Shown piece by piece: positions 1 to 10,925 of a stretch of 64,000 nt of DNA (position 1 is its first letter; every line of letters starts with the position of its first letter). The position numbers and the translations under genes were made by a program. The DNA comes from Bactericera cockerelli (taxonomy: Eukaryota; Arthropoda; Insecta; Hemiptera; Triozidae): the NCBI GenBank assembly GCA_024516035.1, contig CM044959.1, positions 20,108,525-20,172,524 of the forward strand, in the 5' to 3' direction. The notes beneath the pieces were generated by a model. It saw only the letters and a list, made by a program, of their open reading frames with translations. It was not told the origin of the DNA and ran no database searches.

Positions 1-495
1 GCACTTGTCAGAAGCAAACTAGAATATGCCTCAGTCATATGGAATCCATCCACCCAATGTCTGAGAGATAAAATAGAAAAAGTACAAGCAAGATTCGTCA
101 GATTTCTCTTCAAGAAACTGAACGGTTTTTACCCTGTGTACCCCGAGGCCATCTCTTACTTGGACCTGATGGAGCACCTAGATATAGGGACACTGACTGA
201 CCGAAGAAACTATCAGAGATTATTACACATTTATAATATTTTCAATTCAAATATAGAAGTCTCTGATATTTCTGAGGACATCAGCATCAGGGTCCCTGTA
301 ATACAACTAAGAATAAGGGAAAACCCTAACTTTTTCTACATTAAAAATAGTTTGTGTGCTCCAGAAGGTTTAAGCTCACCTATAATATCAGCTATGTTGC
401 TATTTAATCTACACTCATGTAAATTAGATTTAAGTTTACATTTAGAAAAATTTAAAATTATTTGTAAGGATATATTAAACCTTCGTATTACGTAA
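1..495 (+). CDS. Non-LTR retrotransposon reverse transcriptase, C-terminal end (partial)
   Basis: Open from the window edge, starting ALVRSKLEYASVIWNPSTQ, the conserved 'LVRSxLEYxSxVWxP' motif behind the reverse transcriptase palm in Jockey/CR1-type elements. It continues DKIEKVQARFVRFLFKK and ends ILNLRIT at a stop. No start codon is expected because this is the tail of a longer ORF2 cut by the window edge. A short 3' UTR and an A tract follow, so the element is on the plus strand, opposite to the Slo2 exons. Confidence 0.85.
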   Translation, partial: ALVRSKLEYASVIWNPSTQCLRDKIEKVQARFVRFLFKKLNGFYPVYPEAISYLDLMEHLDIGTLTDRRNYQRLLHIYNIFNSNIEVSDISEDISIRVPVIQLRIRENPNFFYIKNSLCAPEGLSSPIISAMLLFNLHSCKLDLSLHLEKFKIICKDILNLRIT

Positions 496-557
496 TTACC
501 TTTAACCCTCAAATCCCAGTTCATGTAATTGCAACGACACTAGTTAAGTTTGAACAT

Positions 558-592
<35 letters not shown>
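1..592 (+). mobile_element. 3' end of a Jockey/CR1-like non-LTR retrotransposon
   Basis: The end of ORF2 (to 495), about 68 bp of 3' UTR and an A run at 564-591, which is the usual 3' end of a target-primed retrotransposon copy. The target duplication cannot be tested because the 5' end is outside the window. Confidence 0.8.
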
Positions 593-594
<2 letters not shown>

Positions 595-1445
595 CTTTAC
601 ATCACTTTATTAAATTTGTTTCTGTTATTTCTCACTGTGAGAATTTCATTATAATTTGTATATCTCATTTTCTATAGAATATCGATTACCTAGATAACAA
701 TTAATACAGTAAAAAAATCAAAACCCCATCTACAGTCATCAACTCGTCATGCTTTATGAAATAATGTTGATGGTATTAGATACTTATTCATTTTACAAAA
801 AATATACATGATTACAAAATTCTCAGAGGTACAAATTAATAAACTAGTAGTTTTAAAATAAGCTTAAAAAAACTGCAAAATTATTCTAGAAACTATTCAT
901 GTTTAACTCTTCGTAGAAAAATGAACGGGAGACAGCTAGTTGAAGGAAAAAAGCAATTTTTCAGGTACAGAATTTTCGTTCAGAATTAATTCTGAAAAGT
1001 TAAAACTGCACAGCAATTTCCTCTGCAAAAAATTGGGGTTACTCATTCCGACCTCAATCCTCATTTCTTGTTGAATTTAAATTAATCCCACAGAAACTTA
1101 TTTCCCTTAATTTTCATCTCCTAATAAGGAAAGTTTTCTAACGGGAGAGTTTCCAACAAATCTTTTACCTATTCAAGTCACTTCGCTTTTTCCATCTAAT
1201 GGATTTACTTCTACATAATACCAAATTACCAACTTTTTGACCTAATTAACATCGAAGTCAGTCTATTATTATTATTATTGTACCATACACTTTTACAAGG
1301 ATAGCCCCTACGACCTAGTAATGTACCTACATACTGACAAAATATGAAACACTCTGCAAGTTATCTGAAATAAAATATTATTATAAGTTCACTAGGGATA
1401 TGTCTCATGTATGTTCTTGTAGTAGTACACAATTAAGTAGGTATA
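593..1445. other. Region without recognised feature
   Basis: AT-rich DNA on the 3' side of the last visible Slo2 exon. No open frame of interest and no recognised repeat was seen. Confidence 0.5.
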
Positions 1446-1710
1446 CAGCCTCCGTGGTGTAACGGTTGTGACTACTGCCCGTAGTCGAGATATCCTGAGT
1501 TCGATCCCCGGTCGGAGCAGATTTTTCACACAGAAAATTCTGTTCCCTCCGAACATATGAGGCTGGCAATTCCGGCACTACTCAGGCTGGGTGAGGTTAA
1601 CGTGGGTAGCTGGTACGATTTCCAGCGAATGGAGGGTAAAACCACCGTCCTGTCTACCTCAAGTCAGGACGTTAAAACCAAATAGTTACAATGGATATGA
1701 AAGGAGCCTA
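1446..1710 (+). mobile_element. tRNA-derived SINE
   Basis: The head resembles a tRNA: an A-box-like GTGGTGTAACGG near 1454 and a B-box-like GAGTTCGATCCC near 1497. The body holds CAGGCTGGGTGAGGTTAACG and GCGAATGGAGGGTAA (near 1625), shared with the 5S-headed copies in this window. The tail holds GTCAGGACGTTAAAACC, repeated near 23293. The 3' limit is approximate. Confidence 0.75.
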
Positions 1711-2511
1711 GACATTGGATCTTGGCGTCCATATAATCCTCTCACCACCGTGATTTAGGTATCAATACCTATCTCACAGACACAGAATTAAATTATTAGT
1801 AGGTATAAGCTGAGGCTGGATTCTAAATTTTATGCCTCCTCTTTGCAACGTCACGATCAGCAACAAAAGCATCAGCAACAACAATGGCTATCACCACTAA
1901 TACTAACATGCTCGGAACAGGATGCAAGATACCAGAACTGCACAACACCAAACAGCCAAACACTCTTGGTCTACAAGAGAGAAACCCTCTAATCAAAAGG
2001 ATTAAAATTCATGTATGTTTTTATTAGATGAATGATACCAAAAGATGAAGTTCAGCTATCGTAAGCTGCCCGTTAGGCATACTTGGGCTTCATTATTGAA
2101 ATCCAGCCTTACTCAGCTTACTCTTAAAATCTACAAATCTCTCTTTCAACTTTCAAATTTCTTTCTAATCACACTCTCTTAATGCACAATTTAAACTAAA
2201 TTTGACGTTTGAAAGGGAAATTTGGGGCTTTTGAAAGCGAGAGTGCTTCATATGTGATCCACTTTTTTGCTCCGCTTTTCCAAATAAAATTAACACCCGT
2301 ATTTATGAAAAGCGAATTTTGTCCGAGCAATGTCTCAAGCAAGGCATTGACCAATAATATTAAAGGAAATCATGCTTCAGACCATGCTCAGACGGCGTTT
2401 TCTGTTCATAAATACGGCTGTAAATCTCACTGACTGAAACATTTCTTCGCAACACTTCCCATTTAAAATTAGAGACAAAATGTTGCACTCACTGAGATCC
2501 CGGCTACTCAC
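1711..2511. other. Region without recognised feature
   Basis: Intron immediately after exon 2512-2676. No coding match or named repeat was recognised. Confidence 0.45.
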
Positions 2512-2676
2512 CTGCAACAGAGGGTGGGCGTAGAACTCGTTGAGGAAGTCCATAATGGTGTCTGCATGCAGGGTAGTGCTGCAGACGACCACGTGCTTCT
2601 CTGACTGAGCCCTGTGTGAGGAATAGGAGCCCCCCAGCTTCTGCCGTTCCATCCAGGTGAACGCAAGTTGCTCGAA
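2512..2676 (-). CDS. Slo2: Slo2/KCNT exon, post-S6 linker and start of first RCK domain
   Basis: A 165-nt exon (55 codons) reading [20 protein letters not shown], then [20 protein letters not shown], then [15 protein letters not shown]. It covers the linker after S6 and the first beta-alpha unit of the RCK1 domain, part of the cytoplasmic gating ring. The acceptor is ccccag and the donor GCAG|GTGAGT. The next expected residues (a DxYVVLLSPxELD-like block) were not found between here and position 1, so the gene probably continues outside the window. An RTE-like insertion lies 39 bp upstream of the acceptor. Confidence 0.95.
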
Positions 2677-2715
2677 CTGGGGAATGAAACATATTATATT
2701 ATTAGAAGCACTCTA

Positions 2716-3288
2716 AGATGGAACATTTGATGCCGAGGTTAATGGACGAGTCGGTGCAGCAACAAGCTGCTATTACTCCAAGAGCAGAGGTTTCATAAAC
2801 AAAAAAGAAGTTTCAAAGCACACCAAAGTCACTGTATATAAAACCGTCCACCGTCCTACTCTGACTTATAGTGCAGAAACATGGACTCTAACCAGTAAAC
2901 ACAAATCAAGGCTGCAGGCTTCAGAGATGAAATATCTGAGGAGAGTAGAAGGTAAAACAAGAGGAGATAGCATAAGAAACCAAAACATTAGAAACTCCCT
3001 CAATGTTGAACCCCTCCTGACTACCATTCAAAGTGCCCAACTTCGCTGGTTTGGGCACATGATGAGGATGCCCGACCAAAGACAGGGCAGATCAAGTCAG
3101 GGCAGATGGCACAAGACCGCGAGGTAGACCTAGAACAACATGGGAGAACAATTTAATGGAAGCAGTGAGCGAGAGAGGAGTCCCCTGGAGAAGCGCCTTG
3201 TCTAGTGTAGCTGATAGATCCAAATGGCGAACTCTCTGTCAACCCCTACACCTACGGTAGAAGGGGCAGGATGAAGTAAAGTAAAGTA
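2716..3288 (+). mobile_element. RTE-like non-LTR retrotransposon, 5'-truncated copy
   Basis: Flanked by identical 12-bp copies of AGAAGCACTCTA at 2704-2715 and 3289-3300, a clear target-site duplication. It ends in short AGTAA/GTAAA repeats, a simple-repeat tail typical of RTE-type elements. It carries only the last part of the reverse transcriptase ORF. It sits in the Slo2 intron 39 bp upstream of the acceptor of exon 2512-2676, in opposite orientation. Confidence 0.88.
2788..3126 (+). pseudogene. RTE-like reverse transcriptase C-terminal fragment
   Basis: The open frame before and after the ATG at 2927 reads VYKTVHRPTLTYSAETWTLT, then RLQASEMKYLRRVEGKTRGD, then QLRWFGHMMRMPDQR. These are the C-terminal motifs (LxYGxExWxLT, EMRxLRRxxGxTRxD, QLRWFGHxxRM) of RTE-type ORF2. 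The match resumes in another frame after the stop near 3126 as GRPRTTWENNLMEA, so the copy is frameshifted as well as 5'-truncated. Confidence 0.85.
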
Positions 3289-3322
3289 AGAAGCACTCTA
3301 TTTTCCAGGATATTGTCCTTAA

Positions 3323-3601
3323 CACGTTGACTGAAAAGGTCTTTTTGGACACTTTACCCGTACGCCACGTTACTATACATAGTCACACATATTGTGTGAC
3401 GTGGCATACAGAGGTGGTTTTTTAACGCTGTATGCCACGTCACACCAAAAAAGTGTGACACTTCTTTTCTTTCTATTTTTACTTTCCTTATCCTAGTGTG
3501 ACACTCATTCAAAGTAGCATCGACTGTCACACAATATGTGTGACGTGGCGTATAGGTTTAACATTGTGTCACACATATAGTGTGACAAGGCAGTCAATGT
3601 G
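3323..3601. mobile_element. Palindromic MITE with TTAA target duplication (piggyBac-like)
   Basis: Flanked by TTAA at 3319-3322 and 3602-3605. The termini CACGTTGACTG and CAGTCAATGTG are inverted repeats with one mismatch. The inside is rich in short inverted pieces of GTGTGACGTGGCATA and TGTCACAC, so the strand can fold extensively. A TTAA target is the hallmark of piggyBac-type transposition. No coding capacity. Confidence 0.82.
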
Positions 3602-3605
3602 TTAA

Positions 3606-3793
3606 TGGAGGAAAATCACAAACTAGCTAATCAAATTAACCTCACCCAGCCTCAGTGGGGCCGGGAAGAGCCAGCTTGTATTTGACTACTCATCCATGCA
3701 AGTATTGCAAGTCCTAACCTCGCTGGACGTTGCTTAACTTCAGTGTGGACAGAACAAGAACTGGTGCAGTCAACGTTCCATTGACGCTGGCTC
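3606..3793 (-). mobile_element. 5S rRNA-derived SINE (SINE3-like), truncated tail
   Basis: On the minus strand the head reads GCCAGCGTCAATGGAACG, then CACCAGTTCTTGTTC, then CTGAAGTTAAGCAACGTCCA and GGATGAG. This follows the 5S rRNA order (CATCGGTTCTCGTCCGAT...GAAGTTAAGCAACGTC...GGATGGGTGACC). The body GAGGCTGGGTGAGGTTAA matches the tRNA-headed SINE at 1446. The tail is cut where the TTAA-flanked MITE begins. Confidence 0.82.
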
Positions 3794-4797
3794 ATTAGTA
3801 ATTTTAGTGTGTACAAAGTTGTCCGTTAAGTTCTTCATTAAATTCCTCCATAAATAACTTCGAGAAGTCCATAAATGACTATGACTATCTAACGTTCTTT
3901 TAAAACTTATTTATGAAGATTACAACAAACAAACAAAAAATAATATGCTGAAAAAAATTCAACTGCAATAATAACTGTGCAAGTGTGGATCTATCATCAT
4001 ATTATTTACATAATAATACCTTTTACTTTACTTTTCACTTTCGATCGTAAAATGTATACAGCCATTGTGGAGTTTTTCCCCATAGAACAGTTACTTTCTT
4101 CTACAAAGATTTCTCATAAAAAAACAACTTCATTGATTTTAATAAAGACTTCTTCGAGATAAGATAAAAGACGAAAACAATACCTTTCCACTACACTAAG
4201 GATTAACAGTTGTTCATGAAAGTACATGAAGATATTGAAGAAACTATAACAGGCAGAGAACAATGAACTGGAAGTAAAATTGCAGATAAAAAGAAAATGA
4301 CTGAACACATAACTGTAAACATTGAGGAACATTCAATGGATGGAAAGATACAGCGTGAAAAGAAAAAGGATATAAAAAGAATCTCTTGTTATGCGGCAAT
4401 GAACTATGAAAACATAGATAGAACGTTTCGAATGTCACAGGTAGGATTGGATTCCGTGAGCCTTTATGCTCAGAAATGTCATTGTATCTGACAGGAAATA
4501 ATAAAACCTTTCAAATTGTAAAACTTTGAATGCCTCGTCCTCCGTGATAGAACCAAGTTTTATTGGAATTTGAAACACAAATGCTAGTATTGCTGCTAAA
4601 TTTACCGAGGCATTTATAAATGGACCTATATTTCTTCATAAGAAAACTTCAGTAAACTAACAAAAACTGGTTCATTAAACAGACTGGGTGAGGTTATTAT
4701 TATTATTAAGCATATTGGATCAAGTTTTATTTACATAGACTATAATTATACATATGTATATAGAAATTGAGATTAATAAAACAAAACTTGTTCAAGG
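3794..4797. other. Intron DNA without recognised feature
   Basis: No coding or repeat signal recognised. Only a short SINE-like scrap AGACTGGGTGAGGTTATTATT occurs near 4681. Confidence 0.4.
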
Positions 4798-4940
4798 GCG
4801 GTGCTAATGCCAACGGCATTCTCTTCCGCACTGTTAATGTGGGTAGCAAGTTTGTGAGTTTCCTGCGAATGGAGGGTAACAACCCCGTCGTGATATGACC
4901 ATGCAATTGAAAGCGACGTTAAACCCAAATTACAAAAAAA
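4798..4940 (+). mobile_element. SINE body and tail fragment
   Basis: Contains GTGGGTAGCAAGTTTGTGAG, then TTTCCTGCGAATGGAGGGTAA, then CGTGATATGACCATGCA and GCGACGTTAAACCC with a short A run at the end. The same body occurs at 1446, 10926 and 42690. The head is missing. Confidence 0.7.
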
Positions 4941-5329
4941 ATACTGTTTCCAGTCATTCTCTCATTAATTACCTCTCATTTTTATACAGGATTCAAAGCA
5001 CAAAATATTGTGTATTAAAATATGATAGTTAGGCAAGGAATTATAACATTAATAAAATACATAAATCGACACATTTTTTGTTGCTGTTGAAATAACAAAA
5101 ATGAGGGAAAATATAAAGAAACTTGGATACCCCGTATTTGAAAAAAAGAAAACAAACAAAGCTATGAAATTAAAACTAGTTTAATTAACAAGCAGGTGAT
5201 GTGAGGAACTCATACGAATAAACAGTGAGAGAATAAGGTCAGAGGAGATTACTGGACCAAGAGAAGGGAGGGGGGTTTGGGATATGGAAATCCCTGGGAT
5301 GATTAATTAATGAGAGGTACGAGCTACCT

Positions 5330-5335
5330 GTGAAT

Positions 5336-5367
<32 letters not shown>

Positions 5368-5483
5368 AGGGAGGAATAGAAAGAGAAAGGAAACACCGGG
5401 AAAGGAAATGAAATAGCTGAGCCTTTTTTTTAAATTATAATACAAAAAACTGTTTTCCGTATGTTCCTGAAAACGTACATGGG

Positions 5484-5514
<31 letters not shown>

Positions 5515-5820
5515 TGCAAAAGTGAAAAATGAGGGAATGAAATGAAAGGAGACACCCATAGAAGAAAAATGGGGAAAGAGAATGGGAATGAAAATAAGAG
5601 TGTGGGGAAGTAGAGGTAGGGAAGAAATTGGGGGAGATATTGGAGGAGGAAAAATGAAGGGTGAGAGAAATGGGATGGAATGGACGGAGAAGGAGATGGA
5701 TGAGAAAGAGATGGTATGGGATAGAGGGAGAAGGACATGGATGAGAAAGAGATGGTATGGGATGTAGGGAAAGGAAGAGGGATGAGAAAGAGATGGCATG
5801 GAATGGAGAGGAAGAAAACC
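5330..5820. repeat. GA-rich low-complexity tract
   Basis: Long purine-rich stretch with (AG)n runs near 5340 and 5490 and loose repeats of GAGAAAGAGATGGTATGGGA near 5700-5800. Long open frames on both strands here come from the biased composition, not from genes. Confidence 0.8.
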
Positions 5821-6504
5821 TTTCCGGAGCTCAGCACGTCACATCAAATGCCGAATAATTAATTACTCGGGCAGAACTGCAGCATACCTAACAATTCCAT
5901 AGCCTTGGTTTAATATTTTCTTTTAGTGTCCACACATGACCCACAACTGTTAACAATCCTCACAATGAGAATGATTGAGTGGGGAAAAAATAAGACACGT
6001 AGGATAGAGCTCTGCCATAAGTTATGTTATGCAGATCATTGAATGGATACTGGCTGTATGGAATGGCCTTGCCTACCAATGCCAAAAAAAAAGAATGGAT
6101 ACATTTTAACAAGCTTTGCTCTATAGTAGTGAATGCTGGTCCTGGACCTTCTTTATCTAGAACCTACTCAAGCCAGATGCATACAAACAAACAAGATGAG
6201 GATTGAGGATGCTCAGACAGATTGCTGGAGTGATACTCAAAAACCAAATTGAAAACAGTTAAGTATATCGCAGGAAGTGTAAGATTAACACTGAAAAAAA
6301 AGAGGATAACTATGTATAATTAATTGAATTTAAATAGATAGTTTATCGAGTTGATGGCAGAGATTGCCTCAGACAATAATCACCCCCTTTTGTCAATATT
6401 ATTCTTGTCATTATATTTTTTAAATTATTATTATAGTTTGTCACATGGGTTTCATTCATTAACCCTAGAACATTAATCCTGCTCATTAACCCTAGAAAGC
6501 TCAC
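5821..6504. other. Intron DNA without recognised feature
   Basis: Nothing recognised between the GA-rich tract and the pore exon of Slo2. A short open frame at 6024-6206 has no familiar motif. Confidence 0.4.
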
Positions 6505-6688
6505 CTGGGTAGGAAGAACTATCAAGGCGACGCAGATCATGATGACCATGTAGAGCTGTGACGGCCAGATGTCTGGCACAAAGTCCCCGTAGCCTACTGT
6601 GGAGAAGGTGACCACAACGTAGTACGTGGCCTGGAACAGGTTAAGATGCCGGTGCCCCGCCCTTTGGAAATGCTGGATACCGCATACA
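6505..6688 (-). CDS. Slo2: Slo2/KCNT exon, pore loop with TVGYGD filter and S6
   Basis: A 184-nt exon starting [19 protein letters not shown], then the pore helix [20 protein letters not shown] and S6 [26 protein letters not shown] is the potassium selectivity filter; CGIQHxxRAG before it and [18 protein letters not shown] after it are diagnostic for Slo2 against Slo1 and Kv channels. The acceptor is ccccag and the donor CCCAG|GTGAGC. The exon is one base plus 61 codons. Confidence 0.97.
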
Positions 6689-8285
6689 CTGGGGAAAAAG
6701 ATGATAAAGGGTTGATTTGAGAATCGGAATGAAATCAAAAGAGAACTTCCTATACAGCAGTGGTGCTACGTCCTAATTATAAATGCGTATTTTATTATAG
6801 GTGGGGAAATTTAAATACTTATTTAAACTCAAGTGTTTAATTGCCCTTAGAAAATCTTGTATATATAAAAATACTTTTTTTACCCTTATATTAATCTATT
6901 ATTATTTTTGTATTTGAAAAAATACCTTCTGGAAATCCTACCATAGACCCACCGATAATTTATTTATTAGGTACAGGTGATAAGAGTATAAAAGTAAGAC
7001 TGACTATCTCAAAATTTGGGATTTCTTCAACCTATCTTTTCGTTCCAATATGAGAGTAGAAATTGAGGTATTTTTTTATACAGCTATTTAGGGTCGTTGC
7101 AGTAAATTTTATGGTTGATCATGTAAATTTTCTTGCCCTTATAGGTAAACCAGTACTCATGTTTCGGGGTTGCTTTTTTATATAAAAATTGAAAAAGCCA
7201 CAGGAATACAGAGAAAATAGAGAAAGTAAAAGCAAAATATGAAAGTGGAGGAGGGATAAAAACATCCAGTTAGGGAGGTAAAAAATATAACAAAAGAGAG
7301 GGAAGGGAGAGAGCACATTAGTATTCATGACATACATACACGAGGAGAGCGTTAAGTTTATTCAAACAGAATAGTTGAAGAAGGCTTTGGATGTAAACAA
7401 CTTGAACTCGAGCAAGGAATTGTACGGCAAGATAAAAACACCAGAAGCAACAGTGTACTAGTTATACTTGTTATTATTATTATTGTGTAAGCAATGGAAA
7501 ACAACCGTGGAGTGAAATCACTTGGAGCAACGTCATGGTCAACTGCCAATTTATTGGTGGAAACTTTTTTTCCAGTGCCTGTCATCTTAATTGGAGATTG
7601 AGAAAAATAAATAAATAAATGTATGACACATCTAGTTCACAAAGGTTAAATTACGTTCATATACAGACCAACAAATTTTCTGCTTCTTAGGTGATACCTA
7701 CTGCTGTGGAGATATACCTACCACAGAGTCCGTGAAACGATAAATTAACCAAACAACACTGAATCATTCATGGAATGTATTTAAATTATAATATTTTTTG
7801 AATTTCTAGATTGCATTGGTGTTTTCACCCCGAAAGAACATATAATTTTCATGAAGAAATTTTTTTATACAAATAAATAATAATAGTAAAGATAATTTCA
7901 GAACAAAAAATATTCTGTTCAAAGACGTAAGTTAATAATAAGCTTTTTTTCGGAATCCAAAATTCTTTTAAAAAACTTTAGGAGCAAAAATATACTAACC
8001 CAATGTTACAAGATTTTTTCATACAATATTTTTAACAATTTATCATAATTATTTTAAATAATTTATCACAACAGATGTTAGGTTTGTAGATTTTAAGTTT
8101 AGCTTTAAGAAAGTCAACAGAATTTTAACATTAATCTGTTAAGTAATACCCTTTCGAAAACCCAAATCAGGCTACATTTTATCGTATTTAAAGAAGGCAG
8201 CGACTTTGATTATTACATATTTAATCCAATAACTAAACAAGGAACGAAGAGAAAGAGTATATCTATACAGTTGAGAGTATATATA
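6689..8285. other. Intron DNA without recognised feature
   Basis: AT-rich intron upstream of the pore exon. No protein similarity, tandem repeat or terminal inverted repeat was recognised. Confidence 0.4.
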
Positions 8286-8289
8286 AGAG

Positions 8290-8430
8290 GAGAAAGAGAA
8301 CAGGACAAAGAGAAGGAGTAGGAGGAGGAGGAGGAGGACGAGGAGGAGGACGAGGAGGAGGAGGATGACGAGGAAGAGAAGGAGGAGGAAGAGAAGGAGG
8401 AGAAGAAGGAGGAGAGGAATAAAGAGTGAG
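8290..8430. repeat. GAG/GGA trinucleotide-type microsatellite
   Basis: Imperfect (GGA)n/(GAG)n run with interspersed GAC. Its long serine- or leucine-rich open frames are composition artefacts. Confidence 0.85.
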
Positions 8431-8509
8431 AGAATAAGAAGATTAAACATAATCGAATGAGAATAAGAGGAGAGAGAAAGAGAGGACCTATTAAACTGTA
8501 TTTTGTAGT

Positions 8510-9800
8510 CACTTCTTCTTTTTCAATGGGAGGCGCTGTAATCCTGTGAAATATTCAAATTTTGCACGGAAAATGCTGAGGCTAAAACGATTTTCCAAAA
8601 GAAAAGTTCACACCATTGGATTTTCTGTGGAAAAGTTTCTCTAAAGCTAAACTTGCTCGTCATGAGCGCTCGAGGAAAATCTCTGAAACTTTCTGGAAAG
8701 ACGGATGGTGAAGAGTTGTACAGTTGTTGTGTATGACTCGTCTTTTCTTGACTGTGAATCTGCTCCTGCACCTTGAAAACTTAGGTTAGGTTCTAGGTAT
8801 AATTTTATTATGCTATGTAGCTATCTGTACTGTAGTAACAGACCTTTAATCTTTTTCATAGTAATGTGAAGAAAGATTCTCTTTGACTCATCCTCAGCTA
8901 CTTTACGAAAATCCTCTGTTCGTAAATTTATTTATTTTTTATTTATGAACAATTGGATCAAGCTTTGTTCACAATTTTTTTTTTTTACAATGAACATAAA
9001 AATAAGTTATGAAATAAATATAAACAAAGCCTGATCAAAGGTGGTGGTGGTGATAATGCCTTCAGCATTCTCTTCCAATTTATGAATACAGTAATCTTGA
9101 TACATTGGTAATTATTATTGCTGCAAATTTCTTTCTTACGAGAAAAAATTTGCACCTTGTATACATGTATACTATACATTATATCAGGCGCAAATAAAAT
9201 TAAAATTGTTTAATTTTATGTGTTTGGAATTGTTTTTTGTTTTTTTTTTTTTTTTTTTTTTGAAGCTAACTAGGTGCAGAGGTGCTTTTTGTAAAAAAAA
9301 TGTTCAACAAGTAGGAAATTGAATTATAGATAAAACAAAGTTAGCCTTAACCTAATTCATTTTTTACGAGTCTGTCAGAGTGATTCAAGAAATAACGAGA
9401 ACATTTTACATTTACATAATATTTCATCCCTGCCTGTGCAATTCTTCAATGCTACGGTCTCATCCCATCCATTTAGTGGTAAACTTTATGGGGTCACTTT
9501 CATAATTTATGCTGCTTTCTTGCAGATCTCTTCATGGACGTTTGAGTCCATTAATCTTCATGAACCTTACCACACTGCTTTCAACCTAGATCCATTAGCA
9601 AGATTATGGATTATGGACACGTTATTATCATGGACTTATTGTGCGGATTATTTATCCTGATTAGCGGCCAGGACACAACTAGGTGGGGTCGAGGAGTCCT
9701 CCTTGCAACTGTTGTGATTAACGGTGCATTAAAACGCCAACCCTAGTGCAGTCTACTCTGTTGCACAATATTACCCTGTCCTATACAAGACAAGTCAGGT
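8510..9800. other. Intron DNA with scraps of SINE-like sequence
   Basis: Near 9030-9080 the stretch GCCTGATCAAAGGTGGTGG...TGCCTTCAGCATTCTCTTCC resembles the region at 4790-4830, so it is probably an eroded repeat fragment. A T run lies at about 9240-9262. The open frame at 9436-9660 has no recognised domain. Confidence 0.4.
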
Positions 9801-9804
9801 AAAG

Positions 9805-9890
9805 TGATAATAAAACTGCTACATTATTTATACTGTCTGGTTAGGATTTAAGTCCCACTCTTTAAATCCCATTATTCCAGCAGTATTTTT
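9805..9890 (-). repeat. Fragment of the SINE family found at 23750-23965
   Basis: The order ATTTATACTGTCTGGTTAGG, then AGTCC, then CCCATTATTCCAGCAGTA parallels ATTTATACTGCCCGATTAGA and CCAATTATTCTAGCAGTA at 23780-23825. The tRNA-like head is absent. Confidence 0.5.
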
Positions 9891-10039
9891 TTAAAACTCT
9901 TTTACATGTTTGTTTTACTTCCGATAAATGTATATTATTGGAAATCGGCAGTATTGTGTTTCTGTAAGTACATATTTATTTAAAAATGATGAAATTTACA
10001 ATGAAAGTAGGAAGAAAAATAAAACCTTTTTTTTGAGGG

Positions 10040-10058
10040 CAGAAGGAAAACGAAAGAT

Positions 10059-10111
<53 letters not shown>

Positions 10112-10665
10112 AAAAGAGATAAGGAAAGAAATAACTTAAATTAAGAAGAGAAATGGTATTGTGAGGTTAAATTGAAGGATAAATTGCGGAAAGAGAAGTA
10201 GTTGGATTAAAAAGGGCAATACTTTTCTTCTTTGGTTAAATTACAGGACAGAGAAATAATGTGAAAGGAGGGAGATGGTAGATAAATCTAGAAGAGCAAT
10301 GATTTTCTGAGAGTAAATTGAAGGAAAATATAACGGAAAGAGAGAAGCGACATATTATATCTATACAGATAAAAAAAAGATTGGAAGAGAAAAAGAGAGA
10401 AATAAATTCTTGCTAACAATATTTCACTTTCTCGTGAGATGAAGAATAGAAAATAATATAAGAAAGAATGGAAAAATGTTGAAGAAAAGCGATGGAAGAA
10501 AAAGATAAAAATATTAGAAATAAAAATAATGATAATGGAGAGATAAAGGGTAGAGAGAGGGGGAGAGATAAAGAGTAGAGAGAGGGGGGAGAGGGGGAGA
10601 GATAATGAATAGAGAGAGGGGGAGAGAAAGCAGTTGATGTACAGAAGGAGGGAGAGAGGGAGGGG
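10040..10665. repeat. GA-rich tract with (AG)n microsatellite and short tandem repeats
   Basis: A near-pure AG run at about 10072-10107, then purine-rich DNA with repeats of GAGAGAGGGGGAGAGATAA around 10550-10630. Confidence 0.8.
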
Positions 10666-10739
10666 AAAATGAAACAAATGATAATATCGCTTCATTTGAA
10701 GGATTCACAAACATGTGGTGGTTTTAGAATCTACAAGAA

Positions 10740-10806
10740 AAACTGGGTCGGTCAAATTCGACGAATACAATACTTTCCTTACTATAGGATAAGGAGAGTA
10801 AAAATC
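10740..10806 (-). repeat. End fragment of the ACTTTCCTTATC repeat family
   Basis: AAACTGGGTCGGTCAAATTC, then GACGAATACAATACTTTCCT and ATAGGATAAGGAGAGTAA match the end of the copy at 61729-61795. Only about 65 bp of the family remain here. Confidence 0.7.
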
Positions 10807-10925
10807 TATTGCCATAACTATGCATTTTAGCTTAAATGAGAAGGCAGTACTTGAGAGTTAGACGGCAGACTTACTATGATGAGGTTTTGAGAGCGTGGTA
10901 TGTTATGAATAAAATTATTATTAAC

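Noticed and set aside
5239..5837. 186- and 135-codon Ser/Phe/Pro-rich frames
   Set aside because: Purine/pyrimidine-biased low-complexity DNA; two overlapping frames have the same composition.
8172..8512. Leu- and Ser-rich frames resembling membrane proteins
   Set aside because: Product of a GGA/GAG microsatellite.
9436..9660. 74-codon frame with hydrophobic stretch
   Set aside because: No recognised motif, no splice signals fitting Slo2, and SINE-like sequence starts at its end.
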